A DNA stretch of 64,000 nt from Candidatus Sumerlaeota bacterium. Lineage in GTDB: Bacteria > Sumerlaeota > Sumerlaeia > MWCT01 > JAUWMI01. This document shows positions 62,561 to 64,000 of the stretch, piece after piece; positions within the stretch are counted from its first letter, which is position 1; each line of letters opens with the position of its first letter. The notes below the pieces were generated by a model. That model did not search any database. It worked only from the letters and a program-made list of their open reading frames with translations, and was not told the origin of the DNA. The DNA lies in assembly GCA_030613245.1 (NCBI GenBank), contig JAUWMI010000014.1, forward strand, positions 20,144-84,143. Direction: 5' to 3'. A program made the translations under genes and the position numbers.

Positions 62561-63145
62561 ATGCGCTGTTTAGAAAAAAATCTACCCTGTACTTATGGCC
62601 TGATTGTCTTTTTCTTTATGATCACTACACTCAGCTGCCAGGCCTTAATGGTGGAATACAACCTTGATAAACTGGTGAAGGAGTCAACGGATATAATTAC
62701 TGGAAAAGTAGTTGAAAGGGGTTCACACTGGAACAAGGACAAGACCGCAATTCTTACTGATGTAACTATCAAGATTGACAAAGCCATCAAAGGTAAAGCG
62801 GAAAAATCTATTATAGTACAGTATCCTGGCGGCGAGATAACTAAAAGTGACGGTACCGGAATTGGAATGGGTCGCTCTGATACCCCAAAGTTTGACGTCG
62901 ATGAAGAAGTCCTTCTCTTTCTCAAAAAAGCGGAAGAGGGCGACATGTTCAAAGTAACCGCTAATTTCCAGGGTAAATTTTCGGTAATCGAAGACAAAGA
63001 GAGCGGAAAGAAGATGATTAAAGGCGCTCCGAAAATTCTGGCTGATCCGAAAACAATGAAGATCAGAGAAGTGAAAGAATACAAAGTTGCGCTGGAAGAT
63101 TTTATGACTCGGGTAAAGGAAATTATTAATAAGCAAGAGAAATAA
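62561..63145 (+). CDS. secreted hypothetical protein paired with a metzincin
   Basis: 194 aa with a signal peptide (CTYGLIVFFFMITTLSCQAL). The body has VEYNLDKLVKESTDIITGKVVERGSHWNKDKTAILTDVTIKIDKAIKGKAE, IIVQYPGGEI and FDVDEEVLLFLKKAE...GKFSVIEDKESG. This all-beta pattern is familiar from secreted proteins that sit next to matrixin-like proteases in uncultured bacteria. GAAGGAGG precedes the ATG. The protease gene begins 30 bp downstream, so the two are likely one operon, perhaps as protease and chaperone or inhibitor. Confidence 0.75.
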   Translation: MRCLEKNLPCTYGLIVFFFMITTLSCQALMVEYNLDKLVKESTDIITGKVVERGSHWNKDKTAILTDVTIKIDKAIKGKAEKSIIVQYPGGEITKSDGTGIGMGRSDTPKFDVDEEVLLFLKKAEEGDMFKVTANFQGKFSVIEDKESGKKMIKGAPKILADPKTMKIREVKEYKVALEDFMTRVKEIINKQEK

Positions 63146-63174
63146 AGATGCCTGAGGATCAGAAAGGGAGAAAG

Positions 63175-64000
63175 ATGAACGGTAAAACTATAGCCTTTGT
63201 GCTTCTTATGACTTTTCTACTAGTCGCCTTTAGTTTTGCTTACGAGGTTTTGCGTGACGGCACATACAACCGTCCTGTCAAATGGCGGTCTTCAGACATC
63301 CCGGTAACTTATAGAATAGACGATACCGGGAGTCCGGATGCTAGTGTGTTTACTGCCATTCAGACTGCATATCAAACGTGGGAAAATTACTGCGGAATAG
63401 ATTGGACCTATGGCGGTACTGCCAGCTATGTGCCCGCTGATTGGGGCGTAGATAATGGTATAAATATAAACGTGTGGTGCGAAGCCAATTGGACGACCGT
63501 AACTGGACGTGCCATTACTACTATAGCAATCAACAATTTTTGGTATTCAATTACTGTCTCAGAAACCTGGATCACTGACTCTGATATAATTTATAACGGA
63601 GAACACTTCACCTGGTCCTCCAGCGGTGAGGGTGGTGAAATGGATGTAGAAAATGTAGCGACCCATGAGACGGGCCATTCTTTGGTGTTGTTAGACCTTT
63701 ACGACCTTGGCGACACGGACAAGACAATGTATGGGCTGGTGTTCCTTGGTGAGACTAAGAAACAAACCCTGCACTCGGACGATATTGCCGGTGCACAATT
63801 TCTTTATGGCGCTGTGGTAACCCCAACGCCAACACCCACGCCGACTGTAACGCCCATGACGCTTCCCGGGCAATATACGTTCAATTCAGATGTTGAATAC
63901 TGGGGATTCCTATCGCTAAGCGGCTCAGGCTTTTCCGGGGCATCGTCCAGCTATACTAGTGGACGGCTAAGCGTAAGTTCAACGAATGATGCTACGCATC
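63175..64000 (+). CDS. secreted matrixin-like metalloprotease with carbohydrate-binding-like module, 5' part
   Basis: Open to the right edge (275 codons visible). AAAGGGAG precedes ATG 63175, and an ATG at 63148 is in frame. Signal peptide MNGKTIAFVLLMTFLLVAFS. The zinc motif is HETGHSLVLLD (His 164, Glu 165, His 168, Asp 174), with a Met-turn TMYG (Met 185). In matrixins the usual motif is HExxHxxGxxH; here Gly is Val and the third ligand is Asp, as in snapalysin-like metzincins. A PTPTPTPTVTP linker (near 215-224) starts the same beta-sandwich module found twice at 3988-5829, including GSGFSGASSSY. Confidence 0.88.
   Translation, partial: MNGKTIAFVLLMTFLLVAFSFAYEVLRDGTYNRPVKWRSSDIPVTYRIDDTGSPDASVFTAIQTAYQTWENYCGIDWTYGGTASYVPADWGVDNGININVWCEANWTTVTGRAITTIAINNFWYSITVSETWITDSDIIYNGEHFTWSSSGEGGEMDVENVATHETGHSLVLLDLYDLGDTDKTMYGLVFLGETKKQTLHSDDIAGAQFLYGAVVTPTPTPTPTVTPMTLPGQYTFNSDVEYWGFLSLSGSGFSGASSSYTSGRLSVSSTNDATH

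Overview
The window reads as chromosomal DNA of an uncultured diderm (Gram-negative type) bacterium. The evidence is an LptB ATPase, a TolC-like outer-membrane lipoprotein, lipoboxes and many exported proteins. Anaerobic or microaerobic life is suggested by a 2-oxoacid:ferredoxin oxidoreductase gamma subunit, a [4Fe-4S] protein behind an FNR-type box, and an AmrS-like radical SAM enzyme. Several families (exosortase-associated TIGR04073 lipoprotein, pseudopilin-like proteins ending in YDPTNG, right-handed beta-helix proteins, GT-C glycosyltransferases) are typical of PVC-related or candidate-phylum genomes, but the taxon cannot be fixed from the sequence. No rRNA, tRNA or CRISPR was seen.

Layout. 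0-6 kb: a tandem array of secreted beta-helix genes separated by near-identical structured spacers, then a secreted modular protein. 6.2-10.9 kb: a GntR/YtrA-regulated ABC-transporter operon with its operator over the promoter. 11-17 kb: lipoprotein, VOC protein, an orphan Dpp-type permease pair and a polytopic membrane protein. 17-23 kb: iron-sulfur protein, TolC-like lipoprotein, FxsA, pilin-like and MerR-like proteins. 23-31 kb: MrfA-like helicase, two PTS-IIA (nitrogen type) genes, a RAYT transposase, B-box protein, LptB, long HPF and VanZ. 31-38.7 kb: KorC-like subunit, GNAT, GH43 arabinanase-like, hypothetical proteins, and a GHL10-NHL protein. 39-41.8 kb: an arsR-acr3-thioredoxin-ccdA arsenic operon. 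42.3-47.2 kb: AmrS-like enzyme, then a two-gene defence cassette (HEPN/AbiJ-like plus a type IIG restriction-modification enzyme). 47.3-52 kb: a HEAT/pseudopilin hybrid, a diacylglycerol-type glycosyltransferase and an exported cyclophilin. 52.7-64 kb: GH101-like hydrolase, MFS-like protein, purple acid phosphatase, two GT39-like proteins behind related leader repeats, and a secreted pair ending in a metzincin protease that runs off the right edge.

Intergenic DNA is unusually full of palindromes. One family has fixed GTAGGGGC/GCCCCTAC ends around a core that changes from copy to copy yet stays self-complementary. A second (ACAGGC...GCCTGT) clusters around and inside the RAYT gene, its likely mobiliser. 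Together with the duplicated spacers at 0.4-4 kb and the duplicated leaders at 58/60 kb, these repeats are the most unusual content of the window.
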